Shown: positions 1-11,586, numbered from the stretch's first letter. The stretch is 64,000 bases of DNA from Humulus lupulus (GCF_963169125.1 NC_084793.1:98537071-98601070); one strand, 5' to 3'. The notes: generated from the letters alone by a model not told the origin. Numbers and translations: made by a program.

Positions 1-128
1 ATCAAGCTCCTATCGAGCTCATATCAAGCCAATAAAAATAGAACTTGTAAAATTGAAAACAAAACATAATTTCTACCACTATCGAGCCATTAGGTATAAA
101 TGGCTTACCCCATCATTGAGCCATGAAT
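1..128. repeat. left block of ATCGARCC repeats
   Basis: Several copies of ATCGAGC/ATCAAGC occur here (for example CTATCGAGCTCATATCAAGCC near the left edge and CTATCGAGCCATT at 80-91). They are the same motif as the larger block at 2006-2450, so the DUF1985 gene is bordered by this repeat on both sides. Confidence 0.55.
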
Positions 129-1930
129 GGGGTGTCTTCCATGTCAGAAACCACGCTGGACCGTGATTCCCAGTCTTTACATCCCTCGGGGTCTTGTTGG
201 GGATGTCTCCAAGCAGCCACTTGCACATTGTCCTATACTGTTTGCGATCTGGCTTCTTGAGAGGGTCCACCACCTGTGTAGCCTCCTCTTCTGGTACAGC
301 TGCATCAGTACGAGGTCTTTTCCTCGTGGGATCAGTGTAGTCCTCAAACCAATCTGGCTTGCGTCTTTGGCGTCTAGTCCTCTGAAACCGAACCCCAGCA
401 ACATCCTCAAGGTTGACAATAACGACTCCCGGAGTCCCAACATCAGGTGTCACAGTGATGGTAGGAGGCATAGTTGGATCATCAACATAGTCCAGAGGAA
501 TATCCAATGACTTTGAGTCTGAATCTTCATTGGAGCCCATCGGTTTCTCCTTAATAAATATCAGGATCTGACTGACTACGTCCAAGATCACTGACTGGTT
601 CTTCAGGAGGGTCTCCTGTCGACCCTCGACTCTGTCCAACCGCTCAATCAAGTCGACGAGCTCAGGGGTTGAGGCTGGTGTTGGGGCTGAGGCTGAGGCT
701 GAGGCTGGGGCTGATGTTGGGGCGAAGGCTGAGGCTGGGGCAACAGGAGGGGTGGGACCTGCAACCTCCTCCCCCGGGGCAGCATCATCAAATATCTTGG
801 CTGCCTCGACTGCCTGAGAAACTATCTCTGCGATTTTCTCAAAAGTCGCATCCTCTTCCTCATCAGCCTCCGAGGGATCCTGGCCAAGCCCAGGATAAAG
901 GGGAAGATCTCCCTCTGTCAAAGACAAATAATAGTCTTTTTCTGCTGGTCGAGGCTTCAACATCGGAAGGACAATCAACTGCAAACAACATAAAATATTT
1001 GGTTAACTCAAATAATGATAAAAGATAAGCATATAGATAAAAAAAAAAAATTAATGTCAATCAAATATAACTTACATTCTTCTTCGATAATATCGGTGAG
1101 ATGACGGACTTGGTGAAATCCTTGTTCCTCCGATGCGACCAACTAAGCATCCTCGGGACCATGTTTCTCGAGCTCACAACAAACTCCGCCGCAAGCTGCT
1201 GGATAGCCTCATATGTCCAGTACTGTAAGGTCGGGGCATAACCATACATACTGTACTTGGACTCTTGCTGCACCTTGGCATCCTTCTTGGCATCATAGTG
1301 GGCCTTTTGCTTCACCATGTCCTTCTTACAAGATTGCAATAGCCTCCTATAAGAGTACTTCCCCCATGGATAGCTGAAGAAGTACTCTACGTCCTCAACA
1401 ATTTTCAGAATATCTCGCCATATGTGCAACTTTCCCTCTATGGCATTCATAACTCCCTCAACCAACAAACATAGACCAAGCTTGTACACATTTTCCACAA
1501 CAGTACAAGTCTTGAAAGCATGGTCCACCTGTGAGAGCTTTACTTTCTCAGCATCGTTGAAATACTCCTTTATCAACCGGTCGCTGAGATTATGCTCTTC
1601 CAACTCTTTTGGTGACGAGAAGGTACTAAAATTCAACCCCGTCACCAGGGCAAACTCTCCCATGCCGAATCTAGAAGACTTCGACCCCAAGAAGAAATGC
1701 ACCTCATCTTCGTTATTGCTGGCGATTTTCCTCAACAGCAGTTGATGCACCAAGACTCCAAAGAAATTAAACTCTGAAGCCAAAAAGAACTACTTGAAAG
1801 GGGATTCCTTAGCCCTTTCAAGCAGCCGGAGCTCCACAAACCTAGTCTTAATGTGATTTAAAGTGCTACTACCCCGATATGTCACTCGACCAGGAAAGTG
1901 ATCACTGAACGGAACAAGCAACTTAGGCAT
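79..1930 (-). pseudogene. DUF1985-type gene of a Mutator-like element, broken
   Basis: Two exons are visible. Exon 1 (1930 down to 1076) starts MPKLLVPFSDHFPGR and holds a DUF1985-like domain, recognised by its LLLRKI, FGMGEFALVTGLNF and FFSYPWGKYSYRRLLQS stretches. A GTAAGT donor at 1075 and a TTTGCAG acceptor at 984-979 join it in phase 0 to exon 2 (978 down to 79). Exon 2 is an acidic, low-complexity linker ending in a WLNDGVSHLYLMAR segment, which resembles the start of the Ulp1/C48 peptidase domain found in such transposon genes. An in-frame TAG (1792-1790, codon 47) interrupts exon 1, and a TAG at 81-79 stops the protein just where the peptidase domain would begin. In plants this combination is typical of Mutator-like elements that captured an Ulp1 gene. 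The peptidase itself, if present, lies left of the window. No transposase is seen. Confidence 0.7.
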
Positions 1931-2005
1931 CTACAACAACACATGAATAAAAATTGGTAAGAAAACAATCAAAAAAAATTCATCAAAACACTGAAATAAG
2001 TTGTC

Positions 2006-2450
2006 ATTGAGCTCTATCGAGCTGCAACATACCTTATCGAGCAACTATCGAGCGTATCAAGCAATATCAACAACCTAAATCTATAGAAACTATCGAGCCA
2101 GTGTCAAGCCTATCGAGCTAAGCAAAATTTGTCTACATAAATAACCATCGAGCTACAATCAAGTCTAATATCGAACCAGTATCGAACCTATCGAGCCCTT
2201 GTAATCTAATACCATAGATCCATCGAGCCTACTATCAAACCATTATCGAACCTATCGAGCCCTTTTTATCTAATACCACAGATCCATCGAGCTCATATCG
2301 AGCTCCTATCGATCCACCATCGAACCGTTCAAACTACCCTATCAAGTCTACTATCGAACCATAATCAAGCCTATCGAGCTAGTTTCATATATTTCCATAT
2401 ATCAATTGAGCTTCTATCAAACCTTCATCGAACCTATCGAGCTACTGGTT
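2006..2450. repeat. degenerate ATCGARCC repeat block
   Basis: About 19 exact ATCGA(A/G) words plus many ATCAAGC/ATCAAAC variants lie in roughly 440 bases, at irregular spacing. Part of the block is a 64-base tandem duplication: TATCGAACCTATCGAGCCCTT recurs starting at 2180 and 2244. It lies directly upstream of the minus-strand DUF1985 gene, so it could be a promoter or subterminal region of the element. No coding frame runs through it. Confidence 0.7.
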
Positions 2451-2569
2451 CAAACCCAGAAAAAACGACAGACCTAAGAACTGCCATACCCATTCCACAC
2501 CACCAGATTCAAAGGGATCAAAACAACAATAATGAAAATATGGGTTCAAGAATTTACCTTAATGAGAAT

Positions 2570-2690
2570 ATGGGTTCGACGGGTTCGATGGGTTCGAACT
2601 TGGTTCGACAGGTTCGTTGCCGACGTGGGTTTAGAGATTCGACGTTGGTTCGACTGGTTCGACGAGCTCGACGAGGTTGGGTGGGCGACT
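2570..2690. repeat. inverted GGTTCGAY repeat block
   Basis: About seven TTCGA words in a GGTTCGAC/GGTTCGAT context appear here on the plus strand. They are the reverse complement of the ATCGAACC motif at 2006-2450, so the two blocks form an inverted pair about 120 bases apart. A T-run (about 2729-2741) and GA/GT-rich simple sequence follow. Confidence 0.6.
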
Positions 2691-3860
2691 TCAGAGAAGA
2701 GAAAGAGAGAGGTTGAGATCGATTGGGTTTTTTTTTTTTTTCAAGTTTGCCTTCAGTTTGGGTTTCGAGGAGGAAGAGATTGAGAGAAACATAGAGATAG
2801 AGAGAGTTTGTGTGTGTGTGGAGGGGGGGAACTAATTAGTGTTGGTATTATTTAGTAATTATAAACAATATTATGCATAATTAGTAAAATTTCCCTTTTA
2901 GATCACCCATTGAGAGTCCTCTAAGGCTTAATATTTTTTTTTTTGGCGGACTTAGTAATAATATTTGGTTGGCAATAATAAATCCTTGACGAGAACTTAT
3001 GTTAAAAATTCAATCGTGATAAATAACATTCCTCAAAATGCAACACATTCCTTTTGGGAATTGGAGTTTGGAACACAGCTTTACACATGCTCACGACTGA
3101 GTAAGGAGTGACAGAAAGGCAGAGTGGATAATCCATTGATTTTGGTAAGGTCACAAATAAAAACTTAAAACTACAATGATGACACAACAGAGCTCAAAGT
3201 AGGATTCAGGACAAGCTCTTGAGGCATATTGTTTGGGTTGATCTAACGAAATATAATCCTTGGTCGAAACAACAGATAACCTCAGCATATTGCTCAAATT
3301 GTCCTCGTACGTTTAAACATTCAAACTTAACACCTACTTATATATAACCGCTTTTAGCACAACACTTTAGTCTATAAGCTAATCTAAAGATAAAAGAATT
3401 TAAGAAAAGAAATATGAAAAATCATGTTAAACAAAAATACTAATAAACAAATCAACCAAAGCTACTAAAAGTTAAATGTACAATTTGGTTATGTTGGTTG
3501 ATACAGAGAAAACTTTTACATACTACCTCGAAGTTACTGAACTTTCCCCTTTCATGTTACATTAAGATCTATACACCATCTGGCAACCACCCATTTTAAA
3601 TAAATACATAATACATGGATGATGACTATCTAAAACAACATACTGATGTATTGATGAATAATCTCTGGTAATAATTCTATTTTTAATAAAAGAAAATACA
3701 AAACAAAAATCATTTCCACAATGCAGCACCTCTTCTCTTCTCCATGCCAAATTGATATGGTATAACATTGTCACTGAAAGAGACTTGGACCGGATGCAAA
3801 CTAGTGTTCAGAGTAACAGTATGCCAAAAAAACCCGCAATTCCAATGATAATAAGAATTT
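2691..3860. other. non-coding stretch between transposon remnant and PPR gene
   Basis: Simple sequence (T-run, GAGA and GTGTGTG) at 2729-2830 is followed by AT-rich unique-looking DNA. The last few hundred bases before 3861 are downstream of the minus-strand PPR gene and probably include its 3' untranslated region. I see no further gene or element ends. Confidence 0.5.
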
Positions 3861-6332
3861 CTACAGCCATTTCCTTTTTATGCGTTCTAATAATCTGCGT
3901 TCCACATCCTTTGGAGTATGTGGATCAAGGTTTTGAAGGTTACTGACAAACATCTTTGCCTCATCATGTCGATCAAGCTTACAGTACCAATCTACAACGG
4001 AGTTATATGTATTCTGGTTTGGTTTACAGCCATTCTTGATCATGTACCGAATGACCTCAACAGCTTCAACAAACATAGAGTCAGAGGCATAACTTGCAAC
4101 AAAGGTATTGTAGGTTATCACATCTGGAACCATCCCAGAAGCTCTCATTTCTGAGAATATTCGTGAAGCCTCTTTCATCCGACCATTTCTACAATAAGCA
4201 TAAATGACGGTATTATATGAAATAGGATCAGGCTTCATACCCTTCTCTATGATCTCCCTTAATAGTTGTTCTGATCTCTCAAAATCTTCAGAACGACCAT
4301 ACATATACATCAAACTATTGTAAGTTGTCAAGCTAGGAGTGAACCCGCTCTCATTCATGAAGTGTATAATCTCATCAACTTTGGTCACCATCTGCCTCCT
4401 ACCATATATTGAGAGCATGGCATTTAGAGCAGTTATGTCAAGTGAAGACCCTCTTTTTCTCAGTTCAAAAAATGCACGTTCGGTTTCATTCAGAAGGTCA
4501 CTTTTACTACAAACTAGAACAAGAGTCTTCAAGAGCACAGCATGGGGTTCTATTGTACCAGAGTATATTTTTTCAGCAAGGACAAGCATCTGCTCAATCT
4601 CTTTGCCGTTTGCATAAGCATGAAGCAAAGAAGAATAGGAAAGCTCATTAGGTTTACATCGGCCATCGTTCATTTCAGCAAGTATCTTTTCGGATTGTTT
4701 CCAAAGCCCTCCCCGAGCCAATGCAGCCAAAACAGCATTGTATGTTGAAAGATCAGGGGTAACACCAGCTTCCAGCATCCTTTCATAAACTGCCATGGCT
4801 TGGTCAAAAGAACCACACCGGCTGTATGCACTAATTAGGGTGTTAAAAGTGTCCCTCTCAGGTACAAACCCTGCCCTCTTCATCTCCCTGAACACTCCAG
4901 ACAGTTCCGAGTCCATCACATTTTGGCCAAACACTGCCAGAAGTGTATTCCAAGTAACAATATCCGGTGTACATTTACAGACTTTGATCTCTTCAAATAT
5001 TTTCATCATTTCTGCAAAGTTACCCCTATTTCCATGCATCTTAATCAAAGCATTAAAGGTGCAGATATTTGGTTTGCAGCCTGCAATTTTCATCTCTTCA
5101 AAAATCTTCATAGCCGATTCATCTTTCCCCGCCTTCTCAAAACCCGACAAAAGGGTGGTAAAGGTAAAAACATCAGCCTTGATCCCTCTCTCTACCATCT
5201 CGATTTTAAGAGCCATGGCTTCCTCCAGTAGACCATCTCTAGAGTACGCTGATATCAAAGAATTGTAAGTCACAATGCTAGGTGAAAACCCCTTGATCTC
5301 CATCTCTCTTAGTACCTCCATGGCTTCGTTCGGTCGTCTAGACTTTCCATATACATCTAATAAAGCATTATATGTGACTTTATCAGGTGTAAAACCAGCT
5401 AATTTCATCTCCTCAAAAACCTTAACAGCTTCTTCAAACAAAGCTCCGCGTCGACAACAGCTTATAAGGGTATTGTAAGTGTAAGAATCAGGAGCAATCC
5501 CAGCACTCTTCATACTCTCCACAAGAGCAATTATCTTATTCCAAGGCATGCCCATTTTCCCATACACATTCAATATCACATTATAAGTTATCAAAGTTGG
5601 CTGACACCCTTCTACTTCCATTTTTTTAAAGACCATGACAGCCTCTCTATACCTTCCCTTACTAGCATAAGCAGTAATCAAAGAAGTAAAAGCATAAACA
5701 TCAATCCCAAACCCATCTTTATGGAGATTGTGAAGCAAAGTAGCAGCAGTAGACACCCTGCCCTCTTTACCAAGCATGCTAATAATCACAGCAACAATAG
5801 AACCCTTCAAAACAGACTCGCAATCTTCACGACTCCGAAACCACTCAAACACGCTTAATGCCAAATCACACCTCTTGTAAAACCCTAAACCCTTCACTAG
5901 ACACAGTACATCAAGAGATAGAGACTCCAAACCAGAACCCAAAGGGTGCCTATGGGAGTCGACTAAATTAAGAAGAAGCTCATTTAGAGTAGAAGGAACA
6001 AATTCTGGGTCAATTAAATAGTCAAGAATTTTCTGACCTCGAGGGGAGATGCCGCGGTGAGACCATTGTGTACCGCGGTTGGGGTCGCGGGACCTGCCGA
6101 TCCGGGTGCGGTTGCGGAGGATGGGAGATTGGATATGGAGTTTCTGGGGCAGAGGGGAATTGGGTGTGGAGCTATGAGAGAGAAGAAAGTCCTGAAGAAC
6201 AGGGGCTGGGGTTGGGGTTGTGGGCGGTGGGGACGAGGAGGGTATGACGGGAGTATGGAGATGGTTTCGGAAGAAAGGTTTTGAGGGAGGAGGGTTGGGG
6301 AAGAGCAGAGGGAGAACTACTTTATCTGCCAT
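3861..6332 (-). CDS. P-class pentatricopeptide repeat protein, At5g02860-like
   Basis: An intronless gene for an organelle-type RNA-binding protein of about 823 residues. From about residue 190 (counted from the chosen start) to the C-terminus it is an array of roughly 17-18 canonical 35-residue PPR motifs, for example PTLITYNVILNVYGKMG and PDIVTWNTLLAVFGQN. There is no E, DYW or SMR tail, so it is pure P class, which generally binds organellar transcripts. The close match along its length, as I remember the family, is Arabidopsis At5g02860, of about the same length. I chose the ATG at 6332-6330 because MADK begins the Arabidopsis protein. The open frame runs 57 codons further up to an ATG at 6503, but that extension (RHPIPAVKRLL) does not look conserved. 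The N-terminus is Pro/Ser-rich, compatible with organelle targeting, which is not proven here. The stop is TAG at 3863-3861. The reading frame is intact and this appears to be a working host gene. Confidence 0.93.
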   Translation of the reverse strand: MADKVVLPLLFPNPPPSKPFFRNHLHTPVIPSSSPPPTTPTPAPVLQDFLLSHSSTPNSPLPQKLHIQSPILRNRTRIGRSRDPNRGTQWSHRGISPRGQKILDYLIDPEFVPSTLNELLLNLVDSHRHPLGSGLESLSLDVLCLVKGLGFYKRCDLALSVFEWFRSREDCESVLKGSIVAVIISMLGKEGRVSTAATLLHNLHKDGFGIDVYAFTSLITAYASKGRYREAVMVFKKMEVEGCQPTLITYNVILNVYGKMGMPWNKIIALVESMKSAGIAPDSYTYNTLISCCRRGALFEEAVKVFEEMKLAGFTPDKVTYNALLDVYGKSRRPNEAMEVLREMEIKGFSPSIVTYNSLISAYSRDGLLEEAMALKIEMVERGIKADVFTFTTLLSGFEKAGKDESAMKIFEEMKIAGCKPNICTFNALIKMHGNRGNFAEMMKIFEEIKVCKCTPDIVTWNTLLAVFGQNVMDSELSGVFREMKRAGFVPERDTFNTLISAYSRCGSFDQAMAVYERMLEAGVTPDLSTYNAVLAALARGGLWKQSEKILAEMNDGRCKPNELSYSSLLHAYANGKEIEQMLVLAEKIYSGTIEPHAVLLKTLVLVCSKSDLLNETERAFFELRKRGSSLDITALNAMLSIYGRRQMVTKVDEIIHFMNESGFTPSLTTYNSLMYMYGRSEDFERSEQLLREIIEKGMKPDPISYNTVIYAYCRNGRMKEASRIFSEMRASGMVPDVITYNTFVASYASDSMFVEAVEVIRYMIKNGCKPNQNTYNSVVDWYCKLDRHDEAKMFVSNLQNLDPHTPKDVERRLLERIKRKWL

Positions 6333-7479
6333 TACAGAGAGAAAAATTTCGGGGTTTACAGGGTTTTGGGACCTATCAATCCATGCCCCTGGTCTCGCTG
6401 TTTTGATAATTTTTGTTTTTTGTTTTTGGGGTTTAGATTGGAGAAGAAAGAAAGATAGTAGTCGCTTGACAGCAGGAATAGGATGACGACAAGAGACGGC
6501 CAAAAAAAAATCTTTGGTGTTAGTAATATCATACTGAGCATACTAACGAATTATCATTCATTTTAACCGAATTAACCACCCAAATTATGTAATATGAAGG
6601 AAGAACTCAAAATCTGTCTTCACCGAATGGAGCTAAATCAGATAATTGAAAATGAATCCATATGGATAATCCTCCTCCTCCTCATGCTTGTATGCTTCTC
6701 TTTTTTCTCTTACACGTGCTTCCCATTTTTCTTTTTTTTTTTTTAATTTTCTTCAATTACTATCTTTATTCGTGTTATTGCTTATGTTTATCTTTTTGAC
6801 TTTCGGGCTGCTTGCAATAATTTATTTTTTAATTTTAATTATATATGTTAAACTTCAATTCATTCCATTATTTCAACTAAACTGGTCTTAACACTTCAAG
6901 TAATTGTTTTGTTTTTTATTTCCCTTTTCCATCTAATTTTAGAAGAACAATTTGACTTTTAGAATTTAGTATTATTAGTAATATGATTAACTTTAGTTCA
7001 AATCATTACACAAAATTAACAACTGAAAACTCAAAAAAATGTGAGTAATGCATTTGTGTGCACATATATGATTACTCATAATCCAATTGTGATACCATGG
7101 AAAATCAGTCGGTCATAAAGTCTAATAGAACCAAGGGCCTGCGATAATGCCCCTAGCATAGTTAACCATAATGATCCTCTGAACTAAGAGAGAACAACAA
7201 TTATGGGATTCTAACAAAATTTTAAGATTTAAAACAAAGCAAATTCAAACCGGCAGTCAATGAAGATATTTTGCCTAGAAAAGCTTACTACACAATAAAA
7301 AGTTCTGAAACAGAAACACTTACATAACAACTAGTTCTGTAAGGCAAAAAAAAACACCGACACTTTCTTAGATTCAAAATTCAGCAGTTCCCACCTTCTA
7401 CTAAGTATCATTTACCCAAAAAACAACCCTACATATAAACCATCCGCATCGCTATAGGTTATCCCTCGCAAGTTTTCCA
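6333..7479. other. intergenic region between SWIB and PPR genes
   Basis: This holds the promoter and 5' untranslated region of the PPR gene and the downstream region of the SWIB gene; both are on the minus strand. It is AT-rich with T-runs at 6730-6745. I find no open frame with recognisable content and no element ends. A clear TATA box cannot be assigned. Confidence 0.5.
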
Positions 7480-9452
7480 TCAAAGAAAGTGAGGAGTAAT
7501 CAATCCTGCAATTTCAAGAAATCCAACTCGGTCCCGTCCTTTGAAAATACTCTTCAGCTTGTCATCACAAACAATGATTCTCTTGTTTTCAGGGTCCTAC
7601 AGAAATGTCACTATACACATCAGATAACTGTATGGTTGATACAAATAATATACATACAATAATAAAGAGCCATGACATTTATATGAATATAGTAGACTGA
7701 ATCATGCTGGATTGGAAAGCCCAAGAATATACAGTTATATATGTCTGGAGTTGGTTTAAGACTGTTAGCTTTCTGTTTTTACCCTTTAGTTAGATTTGGT
7801 TGTTAATTGTACAACTAACCTTCTCAATTAACTCTTGTATATACAGTTTATTGTAAGCTATTCCATTGAGTAATGAGAATCAGATTCTTTTCAAAATCTT
7901 TCTACTTTCCTAATAATATGATCTGGCTATTGAAACAATAATAAGTTTCATGAAATGAATATAACACCTATCCTTCAAGCTTTCCAGCGCATAGGAAGTA
8001 TGGAAAAACAATAGTTTATTATCACTAGGTTTAGTAAGAAATTGGAAAACAATTTTAAAAGCCAATCTCAGTTCCACAAACGTAACGCCAGTCAAAAAAT
8101 TTGAAAATGAAACACAGAGCAGAAAATCACAACTTAGCTGTGAGGAAAAAGGAGTTTAGAAAAGTTTAATTACAAGAAGACAAGAAAAGCAAGTTTTACA
8201 GCCATAGAGTAACTGTGAAACCACTTATCAATTCTGTCAACCAAGTTCAAGAACTCTAACATGGTTAAGAATAGACTAATCAAATCTTAAAGAGTTTTTC
8301 ACTGAAATATGCAATGTGCAAGAACCGAATATGCTAATGTTAACTTATACCCAGTTCATCTAATGCAAGGCATTATTATTATGTCAACTAACTAATACAT
8401 TACTAAATATGTTGGCATAGGAACTCAAACAAAAATATTATAATTATATCTGTTCCAAAAAGAGTAACGAATAGTCATAAACCGAGCATTCCATATCTAA
8501 TATGTAGTATCTTTTCAACGAATTAGTATTATCAGCCAGCAAAGAACTAGATAAGCCTGTACAAAATGTAAGTAAGCCGTCCTTGACTTGGCAACTAGAA
8601 AACTTTGGATTCCTCATCAGCAAAATCAACACAAAAAACAACATAAAATATAGTTCAACTGCCAAACTCATTTCAGACAGCAATGTCAATATTATCCACA
8701 ATAATATCAAAAGTACATGTATTAACAAGCAAAACACCAGCAAAAACTTGGAATACCAAGCACAATCATTTCTCGTCACACAAACATGGCCTTATATAGA
8801 AATAGATATCCACATAAAACATATTGACTAACATAGGACCAAGAAGAAATTGACAAACTATCAAATATAACATACCTACATACATTAAAAGTCTCACTAG
8901 TTACCCAATGAACTAGAAACCACTATATCTCATCAGAAGCTACTTAATAACACACACACACATAACCCCTCACATTTCATCCATGTGAACATAACCTTAT
9001 CCAAACAATGAAATGTTCAAGGAGAAACATGAAAGAAAAAGTTTTAAGACGAAACATGAAGCAGTCTTATCCAAACAACCAAACAAGGCAAAACCCATAT
9101 GAGAAATCACAAAAGGGTTTCCAAAAAATGAGAAAAGAAAATCGGGTTGGACCTGAAGATTGTTCTCCTTAATGTGGGCCCAAATAACCTTAAGGGCTTG
9201 TGTACGAGAAATCTCAGGAGCTCCAACAAGTGACTGCATCTCCGGCGAGACTTTTCTGGGCTTCATAATGCCTCGGAGCTCGCCCTTGCCAGTGGAGGCC
9301 TGCTTAGAAGCGGTGGCCAGAGTAGGCGTGCGTGTCACGCGCAGGCGGACAGGCCTGGGACAAGGGGAAGCTGTGAAGCTGAAGTAAGGAACGGCAAACG
9401 ACTTCGTTTCACCGGCGAGAAAGGTGGAGATAAGGCCGCTAGACATAGCCAT
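7480..9452 (-). CDS. SWIB/MDM2-domain protein, plastid type (one intron)
   Basis: Two exons give 138 residues. Exon 1 runs 9452-9153 (exactly 100 codons) and exon 2 runs 7596-7480. The intron (9152-7597, 1556 bases) has a GT donor after CTTCAG and an AG acceptor before GACCCTGAAAAC, phase 0. Residues 1-58 are rich in Ser, Thr, Arg and Pro and look like a transit peptide. Residues 61-138 form one complete SWIB domain (GIMKPRKVSPEMQSLVG, then ALKVIWAHIKENNLQ, then DPENKRIIVCDDKLKSIF and DRVGFLEIAGLITPHFL). Small stand-alone SWIB proteins in plants are mostly organellar, and some associate with nucleoids. That role is inferred from the family. The splice reconstruction is strongly supported because the domain is continuous across the junction. 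The intron contains a fragment resembling the end of a short LTR (about 7728-7905), weakly supported. Confidence 0.9.
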
Positions 9453-10439
9453 GTCTTATGCCGTTTGCTCTGCCCAAAGGGATAATGCGAAGAAGAGTGT
9501 CTGACTATGGTAAGCGAGTGGGTTTTGCTTTTGTGTCAGCGCTCGGAGATGTTTTCTTGTGTGAGAGATAATATTTGAACCCGCCTTAAATCACTGTCGT
9601 ACGACCTTACTGGCATAGTGAAATTACTTTGATACCCTCTTTCCTCGAATGCCTTTCTTTTTTTTTTTTTTTTTTTCACCATTTATGTTGAATTGAAAAT
9701 AGAGAATTTTACATAAAATACTTAATTTTGCTAAAATATTAAGGTCAAAATTTTTTTCTTTTCATTTTACAATTTTAAAGAAATTTTTACTTTTTTACAA
9801 TTTTATTATTTTGTATTGATGTTTAGTTGATCTGATATATTATATTTTGTATTTTTTAAATTTTATTTTAGATCAATGCAATAAGTTGTTTTCAAATTAT
9901 TTTTCCTAAAACAGTATTTTTGTAATTATAAAACTTTAAAAATTATATTTTTTTAAAATTTGAGTAAGTATTTTTGAAAAAAAATTAAGAATCATAAGAA
10001 AGTAGAAAAAAACTAAAACACTATGTATTTAAGAAATAATATCTTAAAAATATGCTTGGATGACCGGATCCTAAATGGGCTTTCAATGGTCTTTTCCTTT
10101 ATAGAGTTTTAAAATATCCTTATTTTATAGTTTTTTTATCCAAAATCTTATGATTATGGGTTTTGTTTTCTATATTTTTTTATAAATTTATGTTTAAGTC
10201 ATAATTTTGTTCTTAACTATGTTTTTTTTTCTAATTTGGGAGGTTAGTTTGGTAATTTTCTTATTAATTTTTAACTTAATTATTTATCTGCTTTTTTTTT
10301 TTTTTTAAATCGTATATAACATATTTTATTGTATTAAAAAAATCTAACCATTTTTTATTATTTTTTAATTATATTTATTATAAAGTTTCAGAGATATTTT
10401 TTTTACTTTACCCATTTCCATAATTACCTTTCTTGTTTC
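9453..10439. other. AT-rich intergenic DNA upstream of the SWIB gene
   Basis: The first 150 bases should contain the SWIB promoter and 5' untranslated region. After about 9650 the sequence is long T- and A-runs with no open frame of note and no recognisable element ends. Confidence 0.5.
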
Positions 10440-11562
10440 TTCTTTCTCAAGTTTCTGGTGGTGTTACATGTTGATTCATTTACAGAGAAGTTTCAATGTT
10501 GATCCTTGTCGTTTTTGCTCGACAATGTTCATTGTTCTAGCTTCCTCAATCGCCTGAGCTTAAGTTGTTCTAATATAGCTGCATTTCATTGTTTGAGTAC
10601 TCACACGTTGCATTTCATTGGTTGAGTATTTCTAGTGAGTTTTTTTTCTTTTTCCTTTTCTTTTTCTTATCGGTGATCGTGGTATACTTGTGTCAAGTTT
10701 TTTCTGTTTTAGTCATTAATTGACCACGATCATGAGTTTGTGGATTTTTGGGTGGTTTATGTGTGGGTGAGGGGTATTTATATGTATTGGTCATTATGTT
10801 TCATTCTTTCAAGGATTTTTGGTTGCTTTATCACGTTAATCAAGATGGTGAAGCATGTGCTAGTGTTGGTGCTTCTTCATAATTTGTTGAGGTCGGTTTG
10901 TGTCATTCTCCCCAAAGTACAAGGGAAAATTTGAAGATCACGGTTGTTGGGATGAAGAAAGATCATGCTACAAGGATTCAGGTCATTTAGTATTTGAGTG
11001 TTTTGTATTCAATATTTATTATAGTTTTGTTTTTGTCTATGTATTATTTTTATTAGTTTGTTGTTTAGTTTTTTTGGTTGATTTTCTAAAGGTAATTGTA
11101 TAACTTTGATATGTTTGTCTGTGTTGTTTCAATGTTAAGTAATCAGTTATTTTTATATTGTTCAGTGTGTTTTTTTAGAGATAACTGGTTACTTTGATAT
11201 GATTTTTTTTCTATGTTAATATGTGATGTTTCGATGCTAAGTAACGAGTTACTTTATATTATTCAGTTTTTTTTTTAGAGAGAGAGGTAAGAGGTTACAT
11301 TGATATGTTTTTCTATGTTTATCTTTCTTGTTTCAATGATAAGTAACTACTATTCAATGTTTTTTGTTGAGTTAAAGGTAATTGGGTACTTTGTATATTT
11401 TCCTTCTTTTTGGGGTTGGTTAACTATTAAGGTAATTAGTTACTTTAAGTAAGAATTTGAAGGTAACTTGTTTGTTTGACTTTTGAGTTTGTTTGACTTT
11501 TGAGTATGTTGTTGATGATGTTAAGTAATCAGTTCATATATATATATATATAAATATATTTG
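10440..11562 (+). mobile_element. left part of the outermost host: Mutator-like element sequence
   Basis: This stretch shares with 50469-56460 an unusual near-palindromic word, GTAAC(C/T)AGTTAC and variants, seen at about 11137, 11181, 11240, 11427 and 11519. That suggests it is the left part of the same old element, split by the nest between 11563 and 50468. Short open frames (for example 10740-11103) have no recognisable domain. No terminal inverted repeat was found. The assignment is inference from the shared repeat words and from the way the flanks of the inserted LTRs line up. Confidence 0.4.
11103..11440. repeat. degenerate tandem repeat, unit about 87-106 bases
   Basis: Three degenerate units begin at about 11103, 11190 and 11296, with a partial fourth at 11386. 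Each starts ACTTTGATATG or similar and contains TTTCAATG-TAAGTAA and a G(T)TTACTTT-type junction. Unit ends coincide with GTAACNNGTTAC words. Confidence 0.5.
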
Positions 11563-11586
11563 GGGGGGGGGGGGGGGGGGGGGTGG
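11563..11586. repeat. G homopolymer run, probable left end of a Tat-like solo LTR
   Basis: About 21 consecutive G bases follow an AT microsatellite (11540-11560). The matching right side after the inner nest (49626) begins with GGGGG. The G-run therefore belongs to the sequence into which the Tekay-like LTR inserted. Run length is likely unstable or a sequencing artefact. Confidence 0.4.

Noticed and set aside
669..1028. 119-residue plus-strand open frame
   Set aside because: Shadow of the acidic, Pro/Ala/Ser-rich exon 2 of the DUF1985 gene on the other strand.
4795..5268. 157-residue plus-strand open frame opposite the PPR gene
   Set aside because: Mirror of the repetitive PPR coding sequence; no independent evidence.
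8444..8779. 111-residue open frame on the minus strand
   Set aside because: It lies inside the SWIB intron, is hydrophobic AT-rich sequence without a family, and has no splice logic.
11563..11583. G-quadruplex regulatory element
   Set aside because: A pure G-run next to an AT microsatellite at an insertion junction is more likely slippage or assembly noise; no spaced G-tracts.
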